From Thinopyrum elongatum (taxonomy: Eukaryota > Streptophyta > Magnoliopsida > Poales > Poaceae), in NCBI GenBank assembly GCA_011799875.1, contig CM022303.1:218022255-218086254 (forward strand): a DNA stretch of 64,000 bases, given 5' to 3'. This document shows positions 9,608-18,480 of the stretch, in pieces. Numbering within the stretch: the first letter of the stretch is position 1; the number at the start of each line of letters is the position of its first letter. The notes under the pieces were generated by a model. That model was given only the letters and a program-made list of their open reading frames with translations, was not told the DNA's origin and made no database searches. The position numbers were made by a program, and so were the translations under genes.

Positions 9608-11027
9608 GAGTATCTACAGCCGGACTTGGCAAATTCGGACCCTCAAACGCCCGCGGACGCGTCCGGACGTGTCAACGGATAGTGACCGGGCTCTCCTCAA
9701 ATCGTGTCGTCCACATCCGTGTCTCTCATATCCGAACCCCTATATCCATACTATAGCATGCAACGTCGATCAAACTACGTAGATCAGCTTCGGACATAGA
9801 AATTACACAATAGTTCTCCAAAAGATCCACCAAAGTTCACACAAACGACGGATAACTATATACTACATCTAAAACTTGAAATTAAAATCAACTTCACCAC
9901 TTCCGGGCCGGCCCTTTCCCCTTCTGGTCGCCGGCGTAGCTGTACCCGTCGTCGGCTGGTGGAGGATCGTCCGATTCATCGGAGGAGGAGCCGTCGTCGT
10001 CGTTGGAGGAGGAGTCGATGATGACGAGGCCCTTGAGGCACTGGACGGACTGGTCCTGCTGGCGCCATAGCTTGGCCAGCTGAGCCGCCTCCTTCGCCTT
10101 CTCCAACACCTCCCGCTCGGACTGCTCGATGGCAAGCCGAAGAGCCTTGGCGTTCTTTCGGGGGAGCCGAAGAGCGTCCGTCTCCGCCGTCGTAAGCGAC
10201 CGGCGGTAGACCCACGCGAGGAGCCGTTGGTCCTCGTCGAGCTCCGCCGGTAACTCACGCCGGCGGCGGACAGAGCTCTCCACAGCCTCCCTCTCCCTTG
10301 CCCGCTGCCTCACACAGCAAGCGGCGCATGCCTCCGACTCCGGCGTCCGGGCCGGCGGGGCGGGCACATGCACCCACCGCTGCCCACGAGAGGGAGTAGC
10401 AGCCGGCGGGGCGAGGGGACGGGGTGGGGAAGCAGCAGCCGGCGGGGCGATGGGACGGCGTGGGGGAGGCGCCGATTGCGCTGGCCGCCTGTAGGAGCTG
10501 CCCATGGGCCGGGAGGGGCCAGCGCTGGCGTCCGAGATGCGCCGACGGGAAAGCAACGGCTGCGGCGAGGCTGCAGATCCGGAGCTGCCCCGGGTGTCCA
10601 CCTTGGACCGCTCCAAGGCGATGCGGAGGGCAAGCTCATACTTCGGATCCACCTCGTCATCGGAGCGGCTGTCGGAGCTCGACATTGCGCCGGATTCAAT
10701 CGGAATCGGTGAGGGGAGAGGAGAGGTCGAAGCGAGAGAGGAGAGTAAGTGAGCTAGGGTTTCGGATTGACGAGGCCGATGGAGGTTTTTTTGGGACATC
10801 CGTGGGGTCGGTGGTAAGCCGGGCTTGTCAGGCGGACGCGCCCGGGCGTGCCCGGGCCACCCCATATCCGCCTCATATTTGGGCTGGATATGTGGGGTGC
10901 CGGTCAGTCCGAGCGTTTGAGGTCCGTTTGAGGCGTCCGTCTGGGTCAGAAAAACGTGACCAGATAGTGACCGGGCAGCCCGCCCGACTGTATGAGACGG
11001 CTTTGAGAAGTTCGGTTGTAGATGCTC
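9608..11027 (-). mobile_element. PIF/Harbinger element with TTA target duplication (1420 bp)
   Basis: The left terminus GAGTATCTACAGCCGGAC and the right terminus, in reverse complement GAGCATCTACAACCGAAC, are inverted repeats. Both are flanked by TTA (9605-9607 and 11028-11030), the 3-bp target typical of Harbinger. The subterminal regions share further GC-rich inverted similarity (GATAGTGACCGGGC occurs on both sides). It encodes one protein on the minus strand and no DDE transposase, so it would need a transposase supplied in trans. It sits downstream of the ketoacyl-CoA synthase gene. A pre-insertion copy of the target is present at 9503-9534. Confidence 0.85.
9894..10685 (-). CDS. Harbinger-borne 263-residue protein of unknown function
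   Basis: I chose the Met at 10685 (MSSSDSRSDDEVD) because the upstream in-frame codons are in GC-rich subterminal DNA. The frame is intact to the stop at 9894. The protein starts acidic, has a Pro/Ala/Arg-rich middle (residues 35-115), a charged helical part (125-215) and an acidic Ser/Asp tail ending KGKGPARKW. Two short helices resemble each other: ALRIALERSKVD (19-30) and ALRLAIEQSERE (181-192). Both fit the ubiquitin-interacting pattern of Ala, three residues, Ser, two residues, acid. GLVIIDSSSNDDDG (219-232) fits a SUMO-interacting motif, a hydrophobic core followed by Ser and acids. No DDE triad or zinc finger is visible. The similarity to such motifs is my inference. It may be an accessory protein or a passenger; expression is unknown. 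Confidence 0.6.
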   Translation of the reverse strand: MSSSDSRSDDEVDPKYELALRIALERSKVDTRGSSGSAASPQPLLSRRRISDASAGPSRPMGSSYRRPAQSAPPPRRPIAPPAAASPPRPLAPPAATPSRGQRWVHVPAPPARTPESEACAACCVRQRAREREAVESSVRRRRELPAELDEDQRLLAWVYRRSLTTAETDALRLPRKNAKALRLAIEQSEREVLEKAKEAAQLAKLWRQQDQSVQCLKGLVIIDSSSNDDDGSSSDESDDPPPADDGYSYAGDQKGKGPARKW

Positions 11028-11030
11028 TTA

Positions 11031-11504
11031 GTTGTCTTCGCTTTAAGCACATTTTGCTTTTGCATCATTTGGGGCAATGGATCATTTAGTTGGATGAGAA
11101 GTTGCTTCGAGAAGGGAAGGGGGAACTCCGAACTAGCACGATATGGTTCGTTGGAATGGACATCCGTAAATTACTTATTCCAACCTTGGTGTGGAAAGCA
11201 AAGAGGAAAAGGACATCAGAAAAGTTGAGATGGCCATGTGCACAAGACGCACATAGCTGGTCAATTCACTTCAAATCCCATCATAAATCATGGCGTGCAT
11301 GCAGAAAAAGACACCGTTCATCTACTCGTCTCTCACACTGAAATTAATAATAACAGGACTACTAAATATTGACTCGAACTTAATCAAGTCTTAATCGATA
11401 CTATATTCTTCGGATCTTAATGATAATAATTCTACTCGTCTCTCAAACAGCAAGGATCGTCTCTCAAACAGCAGAGGAGCAGAGCACACGGCCACCAACG
11501 CAAA
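11031..11504. other. 3' flank of the ketoacyl-CoA synthase gene
   Basis: This 474-bp stretch lies between the Harbinger end and the stop codon of the minus-strand gene, so it must hold the gene's 3' untranslated region and poly(A) site. No canonical AATAAA is obvious on the minus strand. A short direct repeat, TCTACTCGTCTCTCA, occurs at 11320 and 11432. No other gene is seen. Confidence 0.55.
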
Positions 11505-12962
11505 TCAGTCTCGCTGGACCGCGGCCACAGGATAACGATGCATGCAGCCGTCCCATGGCCCGCTGTCCAGAGGAACTGGCGACCGGATGCACACCCACAC
11601 TGCGCTGTTGCACTTGAACCCTGAACCAAACCCGACCATCCACACACGGTCTCCCTTGCGCACGCGGCACTTGGCCTCCAGGTAGGCCAGCTCGTACCAC
11701 GTCGAGCTGCTCGACGTGTTGCCGAACCGGTGCAGCGCCATGCGCGACGGCTCCACCTGCTTGTCCGACAGCCCGAGGCCGCGCTGCAGCTCGTCGATCA
11801 CCGCACGGCCGCCCGCGTGGATGCAGAAGTGCTCGAACGCCATGCGGAAGTCGGGGGCGCGCGGCTTGCTGCTGTCCTTCTGCCCCGCCATGAGCAGCAG
11901 CCTGCGCCTCGCGAACGAGAGCACGTACGCAAGGAGCTCCGACGACGGGAGCACGAGGGGCCCGAGCGTGGTCATGTGCGCCTTCAGCGTGTCGCCGGCC
12001 ACGGGCATGACATCCTTGGACAGCGCGATGCCGCGCTCGCCCGCCGCGTCCTCCTCCTGCTGCACGCACCCGTAGGCGCGGTCGTCGTGCCCCGCGTGCG
12101 TGCGCACCACCCGGGCGAGGCGGTACCGCGCGGGGGACGTGGACAGCAGCACCGCGGACGCGCCCATCCGGAAGAGGCAGTTCTGCAGCAGCATCGCGCG
12201 CTCGTTGCCGGAGTAGTAATCCGAGGTGAGAATCTCCGTGGACACCACGAGCGCGTACGTGCACCTGTTATCGCACTGCAGGATGTTCTCCGCCAGCCCG
12301 ATGCCGGCTATCCCGGCGCTGCACCCCATCCCAGAAAGGCTGAAGCACCGGACATCGCTGCGGAGCCCGTACCTGCGCACCACCATGTCAGCCATGGACG
12401 GCGTTGGGGCGAACAGCGTGCAGTTCACCACCACCACTCCGATGTCCTCGGCGCAAACCCCGGTCTTGGCCAGGACGGCATCGACGGCGGAGAATATCCC
12501 TTGCTGGGCCTCGGCGCGGGCCGCCTTGAGCGTCTTCTCCGGAGGGATGACGTGGCAAGCCGGCGGGAGGCATGTCTCCTCGCCGAAGCCCGAGCGCTCG
12601 ATGAGGCGCGACTGGAAGCCGACGCTCTTGTCGTCAAAGCACGTCGCGAGCCCGGTGTGCTCGATGTACTTGGAGAGCGGCACGCGGAGGGCGGCCGGCG
12701 GCCGGAAGCATGCGTAGTCCACGAGGTACACCGCGCGCACCCTGGTCGACCTGATGTAGAGGACTAGTACGACGGCGAGCAAAGTTAGGCCGGCGTAGAG
12801 TGGGGTGCAGTGATCGACGGCGCTGCTGGCAGTGGGGTTGAGCCAGGCGGTGAAGCGCAGCGCGGCTGTGGCCGAGAAGGGGAAGGCAGCGAGGCTTAGG
12901 CGGTGACTGGAGACAAAGCTGTATACTGGCGCTAGGAGGCTGAGCGGGAGTGAAGTCGCCAT
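11505..12962 (-). CDS. 3-ketoacyl-CoA synthase (FAE1/KCS family), intact
   Basis: This enzyme condenses malonyl-CoA with a long-chain acyl-CoA in the endoplasmic reticulum, the first and chain-length-setting step of very-long-chain fatty acid elongation for waxes, suberin and sphingolipids. The 485 residues are close to the usual 480-520 and come from one exon, common in this family. An N-terminal hydrophobic region includes a likely membrane segment at 53-70. The FAE1-type domain follows (about 75-355), with the catalytic Cys214 in LSGMGCSAG, then the C-terminal thiolase-like domain with His382 (FCIHAGGRAVIDE) and Asn415 (RFGNTSSSS). These match the Cys/His/Asn triad known for FAE1. The end has GSGFKCNSAVW. 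The start at 12962 is the first Met after a TATA box 73 bp upstream. GC content is far above the flanks. The paralogue and substrate length cannot be told from sequence alone. Harbinger insertions lie on both sides. Confidence 0.95.
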   Translation of the reverse strand: MATSLPLSLLAPVYSFVSSHRLSLAAFPFSATAALRFTAWLNPTASSAVDHCTPLYAGLTLLAVVLVLYIRSTRVRAVYLVDYACFRPPAALRVPLSKYIEHTGLATCFDDKSVGFQSRLIERSGFGEETCLPPACHVIPPEKTLKAARAEAQQGIFSAVDAVLAKTGVCAEDIGVVVVNCTLFAPTPSMADMVVRRYGLRSDVRCFSLSGMGCSAGIAGIGLAENILQCDNRCTYALVVSTEILTSDYYSGNERAMLLQNCLFRMGASAVLLSTSPARYRLARVVRTHAGHDDRAYGCVQQEEDAAGERGIALSKDVMPVAGDTLKAHMTTLGPLVLPSSELLAYVLSFARRRLLLMAGQKDSSKPRAPDFRMAFEHFCIHAGGRAVIDELQRGLGLSDKQVEPSRMALHRFGNTSSSSTWYELAYLEAKCRVRKGDRVWMVGFGSGFKCNSAVWVCIRSPVPLDSGPWDGCMHRYPVAAVQRD

Positions 12963-13034
12963 TGTCGAGGAATCCTAGGAGGCGGGATCGCAGAGAGGGA
13001 AGTGTATTTTTGGTTGGAAGGCAGCCGGCCGGAG

Positions 13035-13043
13035 TTATATATA
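13035..13043 (-). promoter_or_regulatory. TATA box of the ketoacyl-CoA synthase gene
   Basis: The minus strand reads CTATATATAACTCC, 73-81 bases upstream of the start codon, which predicts a transcription start near 13005 and a leader of about 40 bases. Only about 80 bases separate this box from the Harbinger insertion at 13123. Confidence 0.65.
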
Positions 13044-13122
13044 GATATACTGTCACTGTAGGCCATTACAGATAATTGCTGCCCTGAGCCCCTGAATATT
13101 CTCGCTACTGCCTAAGTACTTA

Positions 13123-15216
13123 GCACATCTCCAAAGCGTATCCTGAAACCGCCCACAACCAATGGTCCGGACTGCATGATCTGAATGTGATCAGCCATCC
13201 AACACGGATTTGTATCAAAATCCGTCGACCGATTCGGGCGTTCTTTCTGCCGCAAAGTCGAAACAAAGTGAGCCTTTGCGGGAGTTAGGACAACAACCAC
13301 GTAGGACTCTGACACCATCGGCTCACCCAAAACCCATTCCAGATCCTGCGCCTCTATCATCTCATCTTTCTCTACATCTGTTTTCTCTCTTGCCTCCGCC
13401 GCCGCTCCACCACCCCGGCCGCCCCGTCACACCCTTGCCGGAACTCGACGACTCCGTCTTCTCAAATGCTACACCCGGGCTCCATACCACTTTCTTCGCC
13501 GCCATTCCACACCTCCTCCGTCCCCCGCACAGGTACCATTCGCCCCTACATTACTCACCATGACTGGTAAGTGTTCGGTGAAATGCCCGTGCTAATTTTT
13601 TTTGTCCCTTCTTCTGTAAAGCAATGGATTCGGATATGGAGTACATATACGAGCACTATGTTGAGTCGTCCAACGATTTATCCAACGAGAAGAACTACAT
13701 GGATGAGACGATGATGATGCAGGTGGCCCTTGCAAACGGGGAGCATGTGGAAGAGCATGTTCTCAATTTCAAGGGATCGATCAAAGGTCATCAAGTGCTC
13801 AACCGCAACAGGGCGCGCGACCATTTGATGATGATGGACAACTACTTTGCCCTTGATGTCCTATTCCCTGACAATTTTTGCAGGCGCTTTCGGATGTGAA
13901 AAAATGTCTTCGATCGTCTCTATCATGGCTTCCGGTCCTTTGATGACAACTTCATCTTGAAGAAGGATGTTGTGGGAAGGATTGGTTTTTCTGGATACCA
14001 GAAGTGCAATGCCGCACTACAGATGCTTGCATATGGCACGACCGCTGATTCGTGGGATGAAGACCTACGGATGTGTGAGAGCACATGTGGAGATGTCATG
14101 GTAAGATTTCCTACTGTCGTGGTCTCCGTATTTGGACCTCAATACCTGAGAGAACCAACTGTCATAGACACCGAGAGTATCCTGGAAATGTCTAAAGCTA
14201 GAGGGTGGCTAGGTTTGCTCGCATCTCTTGACTGCATGCATTGGAGATGGATGAACTACCCAAAAGCTCTACAAAGGCAATATCAGGATCATGTTAAGAA
14301 GCCCACTATCATTCTTAAAGCAGTTGGATCACACGATATTTCGATTTGGCATGCTTTCTTTGGCATGCCCGGGTCTCACCATGACACCAATGTGTTGCAA
14401 CGATCAACATTGTTTGCTAGGATGACTGAAGGGAAAGCTCCTCCTTGCCACTATACTGTCAATGGTCACGAATAAAACATGGGCCACTATCTGGTTGACA
14501 GTATCTATCCTTCGTGGGTTACCTTTGTCAAGACCATCTCTAACCCACTTGGCCAAAAAGAGTCTCACTTTACACAAAAATAAGAAGCAACTAGAAAGGA
14601 TGTTGAGAGGGCATTTGAAGTTCTGCAAGCATGTTTTGCTGTTGTTAATGGACTGCTAAACAATGGCATCCGGAGACCTAGTAGGAGGTGATGACATATT
14701 GTGTGGTCATGCACAACATGATCGTGGAGGATGGGTGAGGATGCTACCGTAGCTCTTGAATTTAAGAACATGGGTGATCCTGTCAAACTTCCAGAGCAGA
14801 ATCCGGCCACATTTGATGGGTTGTTCAAATGCATCAACAAATTTGGCATCGAGCAACTCATGAGCAACTGAAGAAATATTTGATTGAGCATCTCTGGGTG
14901 GTTAAAAGGGACAACTAGTACATATGTGCTAGTTAAATTCAAGTTTGAACTATTATAATTTGAATACTTTGTTTGATTGTAATATATAAATTAGAACCAC
15001 TGCTACATTTGAAAATGTGTACATTTGTTATCTAAAATAGAACTAGATATGCGGCTATTTTGAGCGTGTGGACTTAAAAGAAATAGGCGGCGGATGTATG
15101 CGGATAGCTTTGGATAGCCGCCTTGCGCATCCGTGTATGTGGGCTGCCCCCTCCCCCCTCCCCCGGTCCATGGACATATGCGGTGTCCAGTATAGGGGTC
15201 AGTGTTGGAGATGCCC
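13123..15216 (+). mobile_element. PIF/Harbinger transposon with transposase gene (2094 bp)
   Basis: The left end GCACATCTCCAAAGC and the right end, in reverse complement GGGCATCTCCAACAC, match at 12 of 15 positions. TTA is duplicated at 13120-13122 and 15217-15219. The interior carries a plus-strand Harbinger nuclease pseudogene. The left end lies 161 bp upstream of the start codon of the ketoacyl-CoA synthase, so this insertion replaced or displaced that gene's upstream promoter. No accessory Myb-like ORF is seen inside, so this copy is also incomplete. Confidence 0.87.
13624..14905 (+). pseudogene. PIF/Harbinger DDE transposase, disabled by nonsense codons
   Basis: A single frame from MDSDMEYIYEHYVESS carries the plant-transposon nuclease fold. 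The first Asp is residue 203 in LLASLDCMHW, the second Asp is residue 254 in GSHHDTNVLQRS, and the Glu is residue 328 in KDVERAFEVLQA, so the DDE triad is preserved at normal spacing. Four in-frame stops break it: TGA at 13897, TAA at 14473, TAA at 14581 and TGA at 14689. After 14690 the conserved tail (DATVALEFKNMGDPVKLPEQ) continues in another register to about 14905. The enzyme would cut and paste Harbinger ends at TTA. The Met at 13624 directly follows an intron-acceptor-like stretch (CTTCTGTAAAGCA), which suggests an intron in the leader. The lack of deletions in the first kilobase suggests fairly recent death. Confidence 0.88.
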
Positions 15217-15257
15217 TTATTGTGATAAGAATTTGGAAACAACTCATGTGGTCTAAC

Positions 15258-16722
15258 GACATCTCAAACACTATCCACAAAAACGAACATTATATTTGTC
15301 CGCAAACGCGTTTGGAAGACGGTCGTCCAATCATGCCCTCATACATTTCAAACTGCATTTAAGTAAGCTGGACGAATTTCATGCAAACAGGATGGAATTC
15401 ACTTAAGTTCTGACATAATTTAAATAAAACAAATGATATTTTGTCTGTTAAACCAAAAACTAGAAAAAAAAACTAGGCCATCTTGTAGCGGACAATGATT
15501 TCGTCCGCGTGGCCGCCCTAGCGAGTCACACCACCATCGCAATTCATGCTATCGGCAACGGCAGCGGCGGTGGTGGCGGAGTCGTCCTTCAAGCGGCGGA
15601 ATGACACAGGCGGGGTAGCCTGCCCGGCAGCCGCTTGGTGTTCGTGGAGGAGCTGCTCCGCCTCCTCCTACGCCGTGGGGAAGGCCCCTTTGGCCAATAC
15701 CAAACCTGGTCGTGGCGTCCTCACGGCGGCCCTGACCCTACAGCCGGCAATGGAAGTGTCGTTGAGTGACCACTCCTCGCCGATCTTGGTGAGGTCCCCA
15801 TCAAGGCAGTGGCGGCGCCACGCGACCGTCTTCGCGCTGGTGAGCGGCCGGTCGCAGGCCCAGGCCTCCGCGCGGTCGGGGTACTCATGGACCTAGGTCG
15901 GTGCCTCGTCGGACTTGGCAAACGTGGAGCGGTGCACCGTGTTGCGTCGCTCCAGTCGTGTCGCCCTCTCCTTGGCTGACAAGATGGCCCGCGACAACGA
16001 GGAGTTGCGACCGCTGCAACCACCGAGGTAGTGGAGGAGGTTGTTGCACGCCTTGATGATCACCGGTGGCACCTCCTCCTTGAAGGCCTTGCCGTGCCAG
16101 GCACGACGCAGTGGCGACATTAGCTAGTCGATGCGGCCGTAGTGGTTGTGTTGCACGCGCGGGACGCCTGCTCGGCCTTCACTCGCCAGAGAGACGACGA
16201 TGAAAGGCTCCACCTTGACGCGGTAGTGAGGCGGCGAAGGAGGCTCCGCCTTGACGCAGGCCCATAGCAACAACAGTGGCGCCAGACCATGGTCCTGCAG
16301 CAATCTCTTGATCATGAGATCAAGCTGCCGCCGATACTCCTCCTCCACCATACCAGCCTCCACGAGGAGGCGTGGCTCTTGCGGTGGCTATTGCAACTGC
16401 GCCTAGTCCTCCTCATCGTCGTAGAGATGAGGATCTCCTAGTCGGAGGAGCCGCATTCCGTCAATATCGAGGGCCCCAGAGAGCAACGGGGGCAGTGCCA
16501 AGATCTAGAGCTGCCGCCGCTTGCCGGTGCGGAGAACCACGACTTGGGCATGGTGGATCAGTGGTATGAAGCGGAGAGGCGTCTGGCAGAAGAGAGGAGG
16601 AGTTCGGAGCATTGCAATGTGGGTGGCGCTAGAGCACTACTTTAATAGGTGTGGCGGCCAGGCAAAGGGACAGGAAGTGGGCTTCAATACGACGCAGCAG
16701 CTAGAGTAGCCTTCTCGATCGC
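15258..16722 (-). mobile_element. Old Harbinger-like sequence with broken minus-strand ORFs
   Basis: GACATCTCAAACAC at 15259 resembles a Harbinger terminal repeat. It is followed by TTTGTCCGCAAACGCG and ACATTTCAAACTGC, like the subterminal DNA at 7976-8110. Minus-strand protein pieces appear in shifting frames: VEAGMVEEEYRRQLDLMI near 16350, then WHGKAFKEEVPPVIIKACNN near 16100. They match nothing I can name with confidence but have the look of a Harbinger-associated ORF. The same sequence appears to resume at 18267 after the solo LTR (ALTKEEAKFK in translation). Gene function is lost. Confidence 0.45.
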
Positions 16723-18261
16723 TGCTACTTGTGATCTGCGTTGGTATTTCCCCGAAGAGGAGAGGATGATGCAGTACAGTAGAGATAAGTATTTCCCTCG
16801 GTTAAGAACCAAGGTTATCAATCTAGTAGGAGAACCAAACAACGACTCATTAGCAGCACCTGCACACAAACAACAAATCCTTGCAACCCAACGCGAACAA
16901 GGGTTGTCAATCCTTGACGATTACGAGCAAGATTAAATTGTATAGTTTTTGATTGATAGATCAAACAAAAATATAAAAAAAACACAACAAGGTATTTTTG
17001 GTTTTAATATATGATAAAAGATAGACCCGGGGGCCATAGTTTTCACTAGAGGCTTCTCTCTTGAAAATAGCATACGGTGGGTAAACAAATTACTGTTGGG
17101 CAATTGATAGAAAAGCAAATAAAGATATCCAAGGCAATGATCATGTGTATAGGCATCATGTCCGAGACAAGTAGACCTAAACGATTCTGCATCTACTACT
17201 ATTACTCCACATATCGACCGCTATCCAGCATGCATCTAGTGTATTAAGTTCATGGAAAAACGGAGTAACACCTTAAGAAAGATGACATGATGTAGACAAG
17301 ATAAACTCACGTATGATTAAACTTCATCTTTTTACCCTTAATAGCAATGATACATATGTGTCATGTCCCCTTCTGTCACTAGGATTGAGCACCGTAAGAT
17401 CGAACCCATTACAAAGCACCTCTTCCCATTGCAAGATAAATCAATCTAGTTGGCCAAACCAAACCAATAAATCGGAGAAGAAATACGAGGCTATAACAAT
17501 CATGCATAAAAGAGTTCAGAGAAAAACTCAAATAATATTCATGGATATATCTGATCATAAACTCATAATTCATCGGATCCCAACAAACACACCGCAAAAA
17601 GTCATTACACCGAATAGATCTCCAAGAACATCAAGGAGAACATTGTATTGAAGATCAAATAGAGAGAAGAAGCCATCTAGCTACTAACTATGGACCCATA
17701 GATCCGTGGTAAACTATTCACGCATCATCGGAAGGGCGGCAAGGTTGATGTAGAGTCCCTCCATGATCGATTCCCTCTCCGGCAGAGTATCGGAGAAGGC
17801 CTCCAGATGGGATCTCGTGGTTCTGGAACTTGCGGCGGCGGAAAAAGTATTTCGGGTGTCTCTCTGATGTCAGGGGAATATTTGGGTATTTATAAAGGTG
17901 GAATTAGGGTTGGATGTGCCACGAGGGGCCCACAAGCCTGGGGGTGCCCCCCTGTGGCGCGCCCCTATGGCTTGTCGCTCCCTCGTGGCTCTTCTGGCCT
18001 CCTCCTAAACCTTCTAGGTTCTCTTCTGGTCCAGAAAAAAATTAATCCAAAGTTTTCCCCCGTTTGGACTTCGTTTGATATTGATTTTCTGAAAAGCCAA
18101 AAACATGCAAAAAAAAACAACAACTGGCACTGGGCACTAAGTTAATAGGTTAGTCCCAAAAAATGATATATAATTGCATATAATGACATATAAAACATCC
18201 AAAATTGATATTATAATAGCATGGAACAATCAAAAATTATAGATACGTTGAAGACGTATCG
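16723..18261 (-). repeat. Solo LTR with ATCGC target duplication
   Basis: On the minus strand it opens with GATACGTCTTCAACGTATC, continues TTTTTGGGACTAACCTATTAAC and closes with AACGCAGATCACAAGTAGCA. This is the same LTR class as the 32261-51770 element, though clearly a different family member. ATCGC flanks it exactly (16718-16722 and 18262-18266), and no internal domain or second LTR is present, so it is a solo LTR left by recombination. The first base has changed, so the expected TG start reads CG. Confidence 0.85.
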
Positions 18262-18480
18262 ATCGCCGCATCCGCATTGACAAAAGAGGAGGCAAAGTTT
18301 AAATGTAGATTCTTCTTCTCACACATCCAGAACCTAGCTAAAGATTTGAAATCAACAATGGTACATGAAAAAATGCTATCGAATTCTTTCTACACTACTA
18401 TAGCTACAATACATTCGAAAAAAGATGATACACACATTCTATCTCAAAGCATAATATACATAATAGTAGTTTAGCAAGAC

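Noticed and set aside
10424..11089. 221-codon plus-strand frame
   Set aside because: It lies opposite the Harbinger ORF and runs across the transposon end into the flank, so it cannot be a single old gene.
11464..12264. 266-codon minus-strand frame
   Set aside because: It is a shifted frame of the ketoacyl-CoA synthase coding region, low-complexity in composition.
11730..12767. 345-codon open frame on the plus strand
   Set aside because: It is antisense to the ketoacyl-CoA synthase; high GC removes stop codons, and the translation is Arg/His-rich with no domain.
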